A stretch of DNA of 53,647 bases. It comes from Psychrobacillus sp. OK032. GTDB taxonomy: Bacteria; Bacillota; Bacilli; Bacillales_A; Planococcaceae. The translations under genes and the position numbers were made by a program. Below are positions 11,739 to 20,710 of the stretch, one piece after another. Below the pieces are notes generated by a model, which ran no database searches, had not been told where the DNA came from, and worked only from the letters and a program-made list of their open reading frames with translations. Within the stretch, counting starts at the first letter, position 1. Each line of letters begins with the position of its first letter. Location of the stretch: the NCBI RefSeq assembly GCF_900111345.1, contig NZ_FOGY01000012.1:1-53647 (forward strand), in the 5' to 3' direction.

Positions 11739-11888
11739 CAATATAAGGATAATGTGTCGTAAGAAGTGTCCGCTAGGATTTCCACTGCAGGACGGACGCT
11801 TTCCGCGGGGTGAGCGATAAGCCTCCGCCTGGAGCGGAAATCAACTGCCCTTGCGGTATTCTACTGCGACGCATTATCCCTATATAGT
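11739..11888. repeat. MITE-like intergenic element 1, with terminal inverted repeats
   Basis: About 150 bp without an ORF. The left end (from 11739) and the reverse complement of the right end (to 11888) match at 20 of 26 positions, sharing GGATAATG and GTCG. The inside contains a second inverted repeat, GGATTTCCACTGCAGG against CCTGGAGCGGAAATC, around a GC-rich centre (GACGCTTTCCGCGGGGTGAG). Related cores occur in the elements at 26103-26697 and 35790-36515. GC-rich sequences of this kind are common between genes in Bacillales. The rest of the gap 11617-12008 holds only the coaX promoter and the ftsH terminator. Confidence 0.7.
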
Positions 11889-11954
11889 GGCATACCTTAT
11901 GTTGTTAAGAGAAAGTTTTTACATGCTATCGATTTTAGAATTTCCTAAGGCAAG

Positions 11955-12000
11955 AAAAAGCTGATTGCCCTCGCACTTATGCGATAAACAACCAGCTTTC
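11955..12000 (-). terminator. ftsH terminator
   Basis: An outer 11-pair stem (AAAGCTGGTTG with CAATCAGCTTT) encloses a smaller TCGCA/TGCGA hairpin and is followed by a T run after the ftsH stop. Confidence 0.75.
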
Positions 12001-12008
12001 ACATTCTA

Positions 12009-14009
12009 TTAATCTCTTCGTTCTTCCTGAATTGCTTTTTCCGGTATGCTCGCAGTACCTTCTTCTTTTGGTAAGTCACCAGTAGATGGATCTGCTGGAG
12101 CGCCTACCGCGTCAGGTGTTTCTTCTTTTTTTAAATTCACTTCTACTTCCTGATTCGCTTGTTCATAAGGTCTATCTGGAAGTGTTCCGTGCTCTTCTAA
12201 ATGCTTAATTTGAGCAGCATCTAACGTTTCCACTTCTAATAACGTATTCGCAATTAAATTTAAAAGATCGCGTCTTTCCGTTAAAATTTGTTTTGTGCGT
12301 TCATATTGCTCTTTAATCATTGTTTGCATTTCATGGTCAATTTCATAAGCAATTGCATCAGAATAGTTTTGCTCCGAATTGAAATCACGTCCAAGGAAGA
12401 CGTTACCTCCTTGCGCTTGACCAAATTGCATTGGACCAAGTTTGTCACTCATACCATATTCGGTAACCATACTTCTAACAATACCAGTAGCGCGTTGGAA
12501 GTCATTATGTGCACCTGTGGAAGCTTCACCAAATGTGATATCTTCCGCTACACGTCCACCTAGTAATCCTGCTACTTTATCTAGCAACTCCGGTTTTGTC
12601 ATGAAATAACGATCTTCTTTTGGTAGCATTACTGCATATCCACCCGCTTGACCACGAGGAACGATGGTTACTTTATGAACGATTTCCGCATCATCAAGCG
12701 TTAACCCGATAACTACATGCCCCGCTTCATGGAATGCAACAATATTGCGTTCTTTAGCTGATATAACTTTTCCTGATTTAGCAGGACCTGCAATTACGCG
12801 GTCTGTTGCTTCGTCAATATCACTCATATCAACCTTTTTCTTATTACGTCTAGCAGCAACGAGTGCCGCTTCATTTAACAAGTTTTCTAGATCTGCACCA
12901 GAGAATCCTGGTGTACGTTGTGCAATTGCTTTTAAATCTACTGAATCATCCAGTGGTTTGTTACGAGCATGTACTTTAAGTACCGCTTCACGTCCTTTAA
13001 CATCTGGACGACCTACAGTAATTTGACGGTCAAAACGACCTGGTCGAAGAAGTGCTGGGTCTAAAATATCTGGTCTATTCGTTGCAGCGATAATAATAAT
13101 ACCCTCATTTGCTCCGAAACCATCCATTTCAACTAGCAATTGGTTAAGTGTTTGTTCACGCTCATCGTGACCACCACCAAGACCAGCTCCACGTTGACGA
13201 CCTACCGCATCAATTTCATCGATGAAAATAATACAAGGTGCATTTTTTTTCGCATTTTCAAACAAGTCACGCACACGGGATGCCCCGACACCGACAAACA
13301 TCTCAACGAAGTCCGATCCACTAATAGAGAAGAACGGCACTCCAGCTTCCCCTGCAACAGCACGAGCAAGCAATGTTTTACCAGTACCCGGTGGACCTAC
13401 TAACAAAATTCCCTTTGGAATACGTGCTCCAATTTCCACAAATTTTCTTGGATCTTTTAAGAAATCTACTACTTCTATTAGCTCGGCTTTTTCTTCATCT
13501 GCACCAGCCACATCTGTAAATCTTACTTTTTTCTTTTCATTATCATATAATTTCGCCTTACTCTTACCGAAGTTCATCACACGGTTACCACCGCCTTGTG
13601 ATTGACTAAGTAAGAAGAAGAATAAAATAATGATAATTAGAAATGGTAACAATCCAGTGAAAAATTGAACCCAACCACTTGTTTTAGGCGCTTCTATCAC
13701 GTCAATTTCAACTGCATTTGCTTCTGCCAGCGATAAAACTTTGGCTTGTGCTTGTTCAAAATTATATGGGAGCTTTGTTAAGAAAGTTTCCCCTTCTTCG
13801 TAGCCCTTCATTTTACCTTCAACAAAATAAACTCCTTGTTCAGGCTGCATACTAAAGCTTGTTACTTCTCCATTTGCAAGAGAATTCATAAATTCGTCAT
13901 AACGAATATTTTTAGTTGGTTCATTGCCCGAATTAAACGTCGCAAATATCCCAACAATTACAAAGAATATCAATAAGTATAATATAGCGTAGCGCAATGC
14001 TCGATTCAT
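12009..14009 (-). CDS. ftsH: ATP-dependent zinc metalloprotease FtsH
   Basis: FtsH is a hexameric membrane AAA+ protease that degrades membrane and regulatory proteins. The 666-residue protein has two membrane segments (about 7-24 and 115-134) flanking an external domain, Walker A GPPGTGKT (205-212), Walker B IIFIDEID (260-267), the second region of homology around [15 protein letters not shown], and the zinc-site HEAGH (427-431). The acidic, variable C-tail is typical. The ATG at 14009 has AGGAGG close upstream; an earlier in-frame GTG lies upstream of that ribosome site and is rejected. Confidence 0.97.
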   Translation of the reverse strand: MNRALRYAILYLLIFFVIVGIFATFNSGNEPTKNIRYDEFMNSLANGEVTSFSMQPEQGVYFVEGKMKGYEEGETFLTKLPYNFEQAQAKVLSLAEANAVEIDVIEAPKTSGWVQFFTGLLPFLIIIILFFFLLSQSQGGGNRVMNFGKSKAKLYDNEKKKVRFTDVAGADEEKAELIEVVDFLKDPRKFVEIGARIPKGILLVGPPGTGKTLLARAVAGEAGVPFFSISGSDFVEMFVGVGASRVRDLFENAKKNAPCIIFIDEIDAVGRQRGAGLGGGHDEREQTLNQLLVEMDGFGANEGIIIIAATNRPDILDPALLRPGRFDRQITVGRPDVKGREAVLKVHARNKPLDDSVDLKAIAQRTPGFSGADLENLLNEAALVAARRNKKKVDMSDIDEATDRVIAGPAKSGKVISAKERNIVAFHEAGHVVIGLTLDDAEIVHKVTIVPRGQAGGYAVMLPKEDRYFMTKPELLDKVAGLLGGRVAEDITFGEASTGAHNDFQRATGIVRSMVTEYGMSDKLGPMQFGQAQGGNVFLGRDFNSEQNYSDAIAYEIDHEMQTMIKEQYERTKQILTERRDLLNLIANTLLEVETLDAAQIKHLEEHGTLPDRPYEQANQEVEVNLKKEETPDAVGAPADPSTGDLPKEEGTASIPEKAIQEERRD

Positions 14010-14049
14010 TCCCAGCCTCCTCACAAGGTAAACAGAAAAACTAAAGATA

Positions 14050-14079
14050 ATCTTATCATACGATTTTTTTAACGTACAA
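14050..14079 (-). promoter_or_regulatory. Sigma-A promoter of ftsH
   Basis: TTGTAC (14074-14079), an 18-bp spacer and TAAGAT (14050-14055) lie about 40 bp upstream of the ftsH ATG in the short gap after hpt. Confidence 0.65.
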
Positions 14080-14107
14080 TGAAAAGCCTTTTAAATTATC
14101 ATTTGAT

Positions 14108-14650
14108 TTAAAAAGAATAAACTTCTTTCTTCAATACGCCAACATATGGTAAATTACGGTACTTTTCTGCATAATCTAATCCATAACCAACAACAAATGC
14201 ATCCGGCACTTCAAAACCAACATAATCCGCTTTGAGGTCTACTTTTCTTCCGGTAGGTTTATCAAGCAATGTAACCAGTTTAATCGATTTTGCTTTACGA
14301 TATTTAAATAGATCCACTAGGTAGCTCAAAGTCATACCACTATCAATGATATCTTCAATAATTAAAATATCGCGACCTTCCACACTAGTGTTTAAGTCTT
14401 TAATAATCTTGACTTCTCCTGAAGAAACGGTAGCGTTTCCATAACTGGATACATCCATATAATCCATTTCAATATACGTGTCTACACGCTTCATCAAATC
14501 CGACATAAAAGGCATTGCCCCTTTTAAAATACCAATAGCTAGCGGGAACTTATCTTTGTATTCTGTTGTTAATGTTGCACCTAATTCACGTACTTTTTCT
14601 TCAATTTGTTCCTCTGTTAATAAAACATTAAGTATGTCTTTTTCTAACAT
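14108..14650 (-). CDS. hpt: Hypoxanthine-guanine phosphoribosyltransferase
   Basis: Hpt salvages hypoxanthine and guanine to IMP and GMP using PRPP. The 180-residue protein has the PRPP loop [13 protein letters not shown] (95-107) and the flexible-loop region DVSSYGNAT. The ATG has a strong AGGGGGG ribosome site. It starts 19 nt after tilS; in B. subtilis TilS and HprT interact and are co-transcribed with ftsH, and the same order is kept here. Confidence 0.97.
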   Translation of the reverse strand: MLEKDILNVLLTEEQIEEKVRELGATLTTEYKDKFPLAIGILKGAMPFMSDLMKRVDTYIEMDYMDVSSYGNATVSSGEVKIIKDLNTSVEGRDILIIEDIIDSGMTLSYLVDLFKYRKAKSIKLVTLLDKPTGRKVDLKADYVGFEVPDAFVVGYGLDYAEKYRNLPYVGVLKKEVYSF

Positions 14651-14669
14651 ATTTAGTCCCCCCTAATGA

Positions 14670-16055
14670 TTAGTCTCGCTTTATGTATAAGACATAGTTT
14701 TGCGAGTGATATTTCTTTGAAAATATTTCTCCATAACGAAGTCCAATTACTGCAATTATTTCGTTTTTCGATGTTACAAGTAGTGGCCACTCTATTCTTT
14801 CCTGTGCTGAAACTTTTTCATCTATAAATACTCGAGATACTTTTTTAGGAGAAGTCATCCCTTTTATCTGGATTCGATCTCCTTCCTCTCTTTGACGTAT
14901 CGATAATTGAGGGAAACCACTTTCCAGTTGGACAAACCATTTTTCACCGGAAATAGCGTCGGTCAAGTTTCTCGTTAAATAGATGGAATAACCAGCACCA
15001 ACATTAATCCAACTGTCCTCTTTCACTACATTCCTAGCAATGATAGGTTGTTGTTTACCAGAGGAAAACTGAACTATATTGTAATGACGTACGAGGAAAT
15101 AATCCTGAGGCAAATGAATGGTGATATTGCCATCATGCTTATTACAAGCAGCCAAAATGGAATCAATTAAGTGATCATTTAGAAGTATTTCGGAGTTTTT
15201 GTATAGATACTTTAATAGTAGTAGAATCATTCTTCTTTGTAAAGCAATGGGCACTTCTGTAAAGCACTTTGTATCTAGAAAAAAAACGCCTTCATGATCA
15301 ACTGTCACATGCTGTTCATACTTTTCTCTCGCCATGTCTTGAAGAAAGTCCTCATCCTGCTTTTGTTTCTCTACGAATGAATGAATACACTCACTTACAT
15401 TGGGATTTTCCTCTCTCAAAAGCGGAACAATTGTATGACGAATACGATTTCTAGTATATGTATGTTTATCATTGCTTGGATCATGTCTAAATGATAGCTC
15501 ATTAAAATCAATATACTTGAAAATCTCTTTTTTCGTTATACATAGAAACGGACGGATGATGTGACCTTCTGAAAAAGGTCTTGATCTTGGTATTCCTGTG
15601 ATAGTGGAGGAATTTGAGCCCCTTGTTAGTGACATAATCACCGATTCGATTTGATCATCTGCATGATGACCAAGCACTAGTTTCTTATAGTTAAAGTTTT
15701 TCATCGTTTTTTCGAAAAAGGAGTATCGCTCTTCTCGACATATTACTTGTACATTTCCACCCTCTGCAGCAACCCGTTTTGGTACTTCTAGAGTTGCTGC
15801 GTAAAATGGAATATTTAAATTTGCTGCAAATTGTTCGACAAATCTACTATCTTCAGCTGATTCCTCACCTCTTAACTGATGATCTGCATGCGCAATCCCT
15901 ATTTCGACATGATATGTTTCTTTTAAAGTATTTAAAAAATGGACCAATGCTAGAGAATCTGCTCCACCAGAACAAGCAACAAGGAGACGATCACCTTCAT
16001 TTATGAGTTGATGCTTGTCAATATATTCTTTTACTTTCCGAATGAATGGCTGCAT
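14670..16055 (-). CDS. tilS: tRNA(Ile)-lysidine synthase
   Basis: TilS converts the wobble cytidine of a tRNA-Ile (CAU anticodon) to lysidine so that it reads AUA; it is essential. The 461-residue protein has the PP-loop ATPase signature SGGADS (29-34), the second motif GHHADDQIE, and the C-terminal TilS domains. I start it at the ATG at 16055, 7 nt after AAGGTG; the frame extends 15 codons further without a ribosome site. Confidence 0.95.
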   Translation of the reverse strand: MQPFIRKVKEYIDKHQLINEGDRLLVACSGGADSLALVHFLNTLKETYHVEIGIAHADHQLRGEESAEDSRFVEQFAANLNIPFYAATLEVPKRVAAEGGNVQVICREERYSFFEKTMKNFNYKKLVLGHHADDQIESVIMSLTRGSNSSTITGIPRSRPFSEGHIIRPFLCITKKEIFKYIDFNELSFRHDPSNDKHTYTRNRIRHTIVPLLREENPNVSECIHSFVEKQKQDEDFLQDMAREKYEQHVTVDHEGVFFLDTKCFTEVPIALQRRMILLLLKYLYKNSEILLNDHLIDSILAACNKHDGNITIHLPQDYFLVRHYNIVQFSSGKQQPIIARNVVKEDSWINVGAGYSIYLTRNLTDAISGEKWFVQLESGFPQLSIRQREEGDRIQIKGMTSPKKVSRVFIDEKVSAQERIEWPLLVTSKNEIIAVIGLRYGEIFSKKYHSQNYVLYIKRD

Positions 16056-16109
16056 CTTTTCACCTTTTTTCTTGATTGTAAGAAAGTAATAAATATTCAC
16101 CTATAGGAT

Positions 16110-16245
16110 TCCCTCGGGGTCAAATGGGGAAAAAGCTGCTCCCGCGCAAAGCTCGTCGCAAACAAAAGCGCTTGTGGTGGCTAAGGAACTGCCTCCTCGC
16201 TTTTCCTCTTGCCTGTCGGGGCAGACATAGGTGCTGCTTCCACTT
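16110..16245. repeat. Intergenic repeat, AAGCGGAAGC-type, copy 1
   Basis: GC-rich sequence between spoIIE and tilS. On the minus strand it reads AGAAAAGTGGAAGC, then GCACCTATGTCTGCCCCGAC and CAAGAGGAAAAGCGAGGAGG. The opening and the CCTATGTCTGC segment recur at 38740-38815, and a diverged relative is at 47930-48030. It sits where B. subtilis has yabS and yabT. Confidence 0.6.
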
Positions 16246-16251
16246 TTCTTT

Positions 16252-18627
16252 TTAGTGTACCATGTTTTCTTGGTATTTTGCTGCTTGGCGCGGTGAAAAA
16301 ATGGACCATTCTGGGACCGCGTGTTTCACTTGCATGAAAATAACAGTTCGATCATCTCCTGGTAAAGAATATGTCTCTTCTAACGTTTTCACAAAACGCT
16401 CTGCATTCATCGAAGGATCTTGTAGTATTTTCTTGTAATACATTTCTTGTTTTTCGATGGATGTATTTGCAGAAAAGACACCATCCGAAAGCATCACTAA
16501 TACATCTCCATCTTTTATATCCACTTTTCTGGCCTCGATCGAAAAGGTTGGTAAAAATCCAAATGGCACATGTTGACTTTCAATTTTTCGCATTTCATTA
16601 CCTCTGATTAAATACGTTGACATACTTCCCGCCTTCCATGACCAAAGCTCTCCGTTTTGTAAGTCGATTAATGCTAAATCCACCGTCGCATAACTATCCG
16701 TATCGTCTTGCAAGCTCATCATGTAGTGCAACGTATGCATTGTTGTTTCCGGGTCCATTTTTTTATTCAAACATTCACGCATAAATTGCATCACTCTTCT
16801 ACTTTCTCGGTGTGCCTCTACATTATTCCCCATACCATCCGATAAAATAACCGCAAGTAGACCAGGATGTAGTTGAAACACCGCATGTGCATCCCCCGAA
16901 TAAATCGTATTTCTACTAGAAGAAGTATAAATATCATGCGTTACTTCGAAACGTACGGATGATTTACAAGTCATTTGTACATGTTCATACGGAAGAGTCA
17001 TCTCTTTCATCGATGTAATTTCGAAAGGTTCTTTCCACAAGTCATATAAAATTGGCAATATCAGTCTTTCTCCGGTCATTTTAGCTTTTGAATCAATCGG
17101 TAAACAACATACTACTTCCATTTGACCTATTTCAATATTGAGTACATCAATTTGGAAGTATGAGATATTGCATTGCTGAAACTTTTGTTTTATTTCCTCT
17201 TCATGTGAAGTATACAATGTTACATCATTTTCCAAATTACTCATAAGCTCTCCCATATGATTACCCATATCACGAAGTTTAAGTGCGAACATTTTTTTGC
17301 CATGTTGCATTTCATATGATAATTGTTTTTTCGCCTCCTTCTCTTTTAACTCCTTCATAATTTGGGCTGGCTTTATACATTTGTACTGCATTCTCTTTTC
17401 TATATGGAACCTCGACTTATTAGGTTGCTCTTCCCATTGTTTCGTCAAAGCCGGAATTCCATTTGATTTTTCTCCCCAACATGTTTCATAACGAAAACAG
17501 GACTGACAAACGGGTAGCGCGGAGGATTGTCCTTTTTGAGCCGCTGCTTTCGGTTCAAATCGATCCGATATAAACCGTGTGATAAAGTCAACAAAATGTT
17601 GAAACTCCTGTAGCTGATGATTTACTTTTTCCGTCATCCACTTTTGCCTTTTTAAAAGTATATTTGAAGTATCCGGAAATAATTGATCCTTTAAAGTTTT
17701 GATCCAGCTAGATGGAATAATAAAAAACAATAAAGAAGCAGTAACTAGAGATCCAATATAAACGGCATCTAAAGGTAAAGTCCGATCATATAGTAGAAAG
17801 AAAAATGTTGCTCCGAGCATACCAAATGCTTGCCACAACCTTCCAAAAGGTTTATGAAGTCCCGCAAAAAAGCCAGTTAGTGCATACACAGCAATCATTC
17901 CACTAAAACTAAGCTTGGAAATACTCAAAACCGTCCCGGCGAGTACCGCAACTACCGTTGCCAACTGAACGCCACCTACTGCTGCTGATATCGCAATAAC
18001 TAAATGAGTAAATATTAAGGGGACAGAAACATATCCGAAAATATAAGAAGACATCCCAGTTAATACTAGCGCTCCTATTAGTAATGCTGCCCCCATTCTC
18101 TCGGCCGTCCATCTTTTGTGGATGAAGTCTGGCATAGGAAGGAAAAGCTGAAACAAAAATATCGTCATGAATAAAGCTAGTACCCCTTCATATGCTATCG
18201 CTAACCAAACAGTACCAGGAACATCACCACTATACGAAACATACTGCCATATAGATTGGATGATTACGACGTCCATTAAAATAAAGAGAGGCACAGGTAT
18301 TTTCTTTAGAATCCTTTTCGAATAAAGAGGAAATAGAATTGCCTGCAATGCATGGATCACAACTTGTCCAAGTCCTAACGTCACACTACCGAGTAAAGCT
18401 CCTGCCAATGTCCATGGAAGAAACCGTGGAAACCGTAAACTAACAAGTGCCCAAATTGGAAGAAAAAATGGTACAGAAGCTTCAAAGAGTACAACTTGTG
18501 CTAAGAAAAATGAAAGAACAAAGAAAATAACTGTAAGTGAAATGGACACTTTGCGTGCTAGTATACTTTCTATCACCTTTCTAAAAGAAAAACCTCTTTT
18601 TTGTTCTTGCTCATACATTGTTTTCAA
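16252..18627 (-). CDS. spoIIE: Stage II sporulation protein E, PP2C-type phosphatase
   Basis: SpoIIE dephosphorylates SpoIIAA to activate sigma-F in the forespore and also acts at the polar septum with FtsZ. The product is about 791 residues: an N-terminal region with roughly ten membrane segments (about 25-310), a central domain with the CxxC motif CQSCFRYETC, and a C-terminal PP2C domain with SDGMGN (596-601), LSDGVF (713-718) and DDRT (758-761). I start it at TTG (18627), because GGAGG is 8 nt upstream and the likely promoter -10 lies just before it; longer starts would precede the transcript. The next ATG (18618) is 17 nt from GGAGG. Confidence 0.94.
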   Translation of the reverse strand: MKTMYEQEQKRGFSFRKVIESILARKVSISLTVIFFVLSFFLAQVVLFEASVPFFLPIWALVSLRFPRFLPWTLAGALLGSVTLGLGQVVIHALQAILFPLYSKRILKKIPVPLFILMDVVIIQSIWQYVSYSGDVPGTVWLAIAYEGVLALFMTIFLFQLFLPMPDFIHKRWTAERMGAALLIGALVLTGMSSYIFGYVSVPLIFTHLVIAISAAVGGVQLATVVAVLAGTVLSISKLSFSGMIAVYALTGFFAGLHKPFGRLWQAFGMLGATFFFLLYDRTLPLDAVYIGSLVTASLLFFIIPSSWIKTLKDQLFPDTSNILLKRQKWMTEKVNHQLQEFQHFVDFITRFISDRFEPKAAAQKGQSSALPVCQSCFRYETCWGEKSNGIPALTKQWEEQPNKSRFHIEKRMQYKCIKPAQIMKELKEKEAKKQLSYEMQHGKKMFALKLRDMGNHMGELMSNLENDVTLYTSHEEEIKQKFQQCNISYFQIDVLNIEIGQMEVVCCLPIDSKAKMTGERLILPILYDLWKEPFEITSMKEMTLPYEHVQMTCKSSVRFEVTHDIYTSSSRNTIYSGDAHAVFQLHPGLLAVILSDGMGNNVEAHRESRRVMQFMRECLNKKMDPETTMHTLHYMMSLQDDTDSYATVDLALIDLQNGELWSWKAGSMSTYLIRGNEMRKIESQHVPFGFLPTFSIEARKVDIKDGDVLVMLSDGVFSANTSIEKQEMYYKKILQDPSMNAERFVKTLEETYSLPGDDRTVIFMQVKHAVPEWSIFSPRQAAKYQENMVH

Positions 18628-18661
18628 ATCATATACCTCCCCGTATTCAACTATTGATGGA

Positions 18662-18728
18662 ATTATACCTACTGCATGTACAAAAAGTATGTCTCTTTCT
18701 GACATCATCCAATAAAAACTTTTCGACG
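18662..18728 (-). promoter_or_regulatory. Probable Spo0A-dependent promoter of spoIIE
   Basis: TATAAT (18662-18667) lies 34 bp upstream of the TTG start. No good -35 occurs at 17 bp, as expected for spoIIA/E/G-type promoters that need Spo0A and have unusual spacing. A CGTCGAAA sequence (18721-18728), one mismatch from the Spo0A box core, is about 60 bp upstream. The assignment rests on analogy. The remaining gap to the tRNA genes (18729-18974) shows no firm gene; one weak small ORF is discussed in the findings. Confidence 0.5.
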
Positions 18729-18974
18729 GTTTCGGTCATGAAGTGAAACTTGTAAAAGGACTGTTCACATTTATATTGAGTGATTAAGCAAAGCCATCGG
18801 GATTGCACCAAGTGTACTGGTAGTGCCGATTAATAGATATATTTGGTCACTTAATTGAGATTCAAACCGAGACAGTTTACGATGCATATAAATTATATTT
18901 GTAAAATATTCACCACTTTTAATTTGTCGGAATAAACTTTCTTTTTATCTTTTTATAAATTTTTAAAAGAAGTA

Positions 18975-19003
18975 TTGACACTTTAACGAAAGGCTTGTAA
19001 TAT
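18975..19003 (+). promoter_or_regulatory. Sigma-A promoter of tRNA-Met/tRNA-Glu
   Basis: Perfect TTGACA (18975-18980), a 17-bp spacer and TAATAT (18998-19003) lie 19 bp before the first tRNA on the plus strand. Confidence 0.85.
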
Positions 19004-19022
19004 ATTAATTGTTCGTTAAAAC

Positions 19023-19096
19023 GGCGGTGTAGCTCAGCTGGCTAGAGCACTCGGTTCATACCCGAAAGGTCGTGGGTTCGACTCCCTCTGCCGCCA
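19023..19096 (+). tRNA. tRNA-Met (CAT), elongator type
   Basis: The sequence folds as a cloverleaf: acceptor GGCGGTG pairs with TGCCGCC (two G-T pairs), the anticodon loop is TTCATAC, and the T-arm is GTGGG-TTCGACT-CCCTC-like. The 3' CCA is not encoded. The acceptor and D-arm match the elongator Met tRNA found beside yabR/spoIIE in B. subtilis rather than initiator tRNA. Confidence 0.95.
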
Positions 19097-19167
19097 TACA
19101 TTTTTATTGATTATTATCTTATACTCACACGGATAATTATCATAATAAAAATGACAAATTTTAATAT

Positions 19168-19239
19168 GGCCCCTTGGTCAAGCGGTTAAGACACCGCCCT
19201 TTCACGGCGGTAACACGGGTTCGAATCCCGTAGGGGTCA
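19168..19239 (+). tRNA. tRNA-Glu (TTC)
   Basis: Acceptor GGCCCCT pairs with AGGGGTC. The anticodon arm CCGCC-CTTTCAC-GGCGG carries TTC, and the T-arm is ACGGG-TTCGAAT-CCCGT. The CCA end is not encoded. It lies 71 bp after tRNA-Met and probably shares its transcript. Confidence 0.96.
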
Positions 19240-19248
19240 TCAAATAAA

Positions 19249-19290
19249 AAAAGCAATTTCAAAAGGTAAACTTTTGGAATTGCTTTTTTT
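19249..19290 (+). terminator. tRNA transcript terminator
   Basis: AAAGCAATTTCAAAAGG and CTTTTGGAATTGCTTT form a long stem with a TAAA loop and an eight-T tail, between tRNA-Glu and the accessory gene at 19320. Confidence 0.88.
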
Positions 19291-19319
19291 TCATTTATAT
19301 TAATGAAGGAGATTGCAAC

Positions 19320-20033
19320 ATGCATCCAAATAGACTCGAACCTGTTGAAGCTGCAAAACAATTTATATCTCTCCACTTTCCCAATTGCCAAGGTGCTATT
19401 TTAGCAGGGAGCATAGTCCGAGGGAAAGCGACGGAAACTTCCGATTTGGACATTGTTGTATTTAGCAAAAATATTCATTCCTCCTATAGAGAGTCACTTA
19501 TTGTCGGTGGTTGGCCAATAGAAGTATTTGTTCATAATTTAACCTCTTACAAAAGTTACTTTGAAAGCGATCGTAAAAGGGCAAGACCTTCTTTACCAAG
19601 GATGATTGCAGAAGGTGTTTCCTTGAAAAATGAAGGTATTTTGGAAGCAATTCAAGAGGAAGCAAAACAACTATTAGTCATCGGTCCTGAATCATGGTCA
19701 GAAGAAACTATAAACTTAAAGCGCTATTTTATAACAGATGCTTTGGATGACTTTATCGGAAGTAATGACAGAGCGGAAGAATTATTTATCGCTAATACAT
19801 TGGCTGAACTGACCAGCGAGTTTACATTACGTACGAATCGTAGATGGATTGGTGCCTCAAAATGGATCGCGCGTTCACTAAAAGAATATGATGAAGTTTT
19901 TGCAGAACAATTTGTCGAAGCTTATGATCTTTATTATAAAACCGGTCTGAAAAATGAAGTGATCAAAATGGTTGATAAAATATTACAACCATATGGTGGT
20001 CGCTTATTCGAAGGATTTTCTTTAGGGAAGTGA
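19320..20033 (+). CDS. Nucleotidyltransferase-domain protein (Pol beta superfamily)
   Basis: This 237-residue protein has the minimal nucleotidyltransferase motif near its N-terminus: AGSIVRG (29-35) followed by SDLDIVV (41-47), with catalytic-type Asp42 and Asp44. The rest is mostly helical and resembles aminoglycoside-nucleotidyltransferase-like proteins, but I see no evidence for a particular substrate. The ATG has GGAG 8 nt upstream. It is on the plus strand, against the surrounding genes, and is absent at this position in B. subtilis, so it looks like an accessory insertion beside the tRNA pair. Confidence 0.8.
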   Translation: MHPNRLEPVEAAKQFISLHFPNCQGAILAGSIVRGKATETSDLDIVVFSKNIHSSYRESLIVGGWPIEVFVHNLTSYKSYFESDRKRARPSLPRMIAEGVSLKNEGILEAIQEEAKQLLVIGPESWSEETINLKRYFITDALDDFIGSNDRAEELFIANTLAELTSEFTLRTNRRWIGASKWIARSLKEYDEVFAEQFVEAYDLYYKTGLKNEVIKMVDKILQPYGGRLFEGFSLGK

Positions 20034-20103
20034 GACGGTGCTTAGAATTACTTTTCCAACTAAACGCCATTTCTCCCATCTAGAAAAGTTTGTATTTCCA
20101 TTT

Positions 20104-20141
20104 AAAAGAGGCACCCTTGAAGCTTTGGGTGCCTCTTTTTT
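20104..20141. terminator. Bidirectional terminator between convergent genes
   Basis: AAAGAGGCACCC and GGGTGCCTCTTT form a 12-bp perfect stem with A and T runs on both sides. It serves the plus-strand nucleotidyltransferase and the minus-strand DinB-fold gene. Confidence 0.9.
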
Positions 20142-20591
20142 CTATTCGGTTGAAATTTGCACTCGATGATGATAGTCATGCTCCACAAAACTAGTAAAGT
20201 AATTACGAATAGTTTCTTTATGATCTCCAATGTAGAAAACCTTATCCCATTCTACTTCAGTAATTGCTTCAAGTTGTTCCATGATTTTTTGACGTTGCTG
20301 TTTTGCGTAAGAGAGGGTTTCTTTAAATGTTTGTTCATGAGCAAGGGTTGCGGCTTTTGCATTAAAGGCTTCGAAATTTGGAAACGCTTCAAGCTTTTCA
20401 CCTTCTCTCATACTAGGTATACGTTGCACTAAAGTAAATCGATCCCACTCTGCTAAATGCATAATTATCTCGTTTGGCGACCACTTTCCTGTCTTGTAAG
20501 GTGTATTAGCTTTTTCTTCGTTTAACTTTGATAATGAGTCTATCCAATTCAAGTATCCTAAGTGCGCTTGTCGTATTTCCTCTTTTGTCAT
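20142..20591 (-). CDS. DinB/DfsB-family four-helix protein
   Basis: The 149-residue protein has the DinB-like layout: a four-helix bundle with three histidines placed for metal binding, His45 in EIIMHLAEWD and His138/His142 in VEHDYHHRVQ. Family members include thiol-dependent transferases and many of unknown role; the substrate here is unknown. The ATG at 20591 has GGAGGGGG 5 nt upstream, better than an upstream in-frame start. With the convergent nucleotidyltransferase it forms a small accessory cluster between the tRNAs and yabR. Confidence 0.8.
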   Translation of the reverse strand: MTKEEIRQAHLGYLNWIDSLSKLNEEKANTPYKTGKWSPNEIIMHLAEWDRFTLVQRIPSMREGEKLEAFPNFEAFNAKAATLAHEQTFKETLSYAKQQRQKIMEQLEAITEVEWDKVFYIGDHKETIRNYFTSFVEHDYHHRVQISTE

Positions 20592-20634
20592 GACTTCCCC
20601 CTCCGATAGCATGCATCTTCAAATAAATTGTTTA

Positions 20635-20668
20635 TACAAAAAAGGCGTCAGCTAAGCTGAACACCTTT
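20635..20668 (-). terminator. yabR terminator
   Basis: AAAGG and CCTTT flank an inner TCAGC/GCTGA stem, with a T run on the minus strand, about 45 bp after the yabR stop. Confidence 0.75.
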
Positions 20669-20710
20669 CATCTATTAAACATTTTTTCTACCGATAAAAC
20701 AGACAGCATG

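Noticed and set aside
19161..19391. 76-codon minus-strand frame over tRNA-Glu
   Set aside because: It is the antisense of a tRNA gene and of the nucleotidyltransferase start; this type of false ORF is common.
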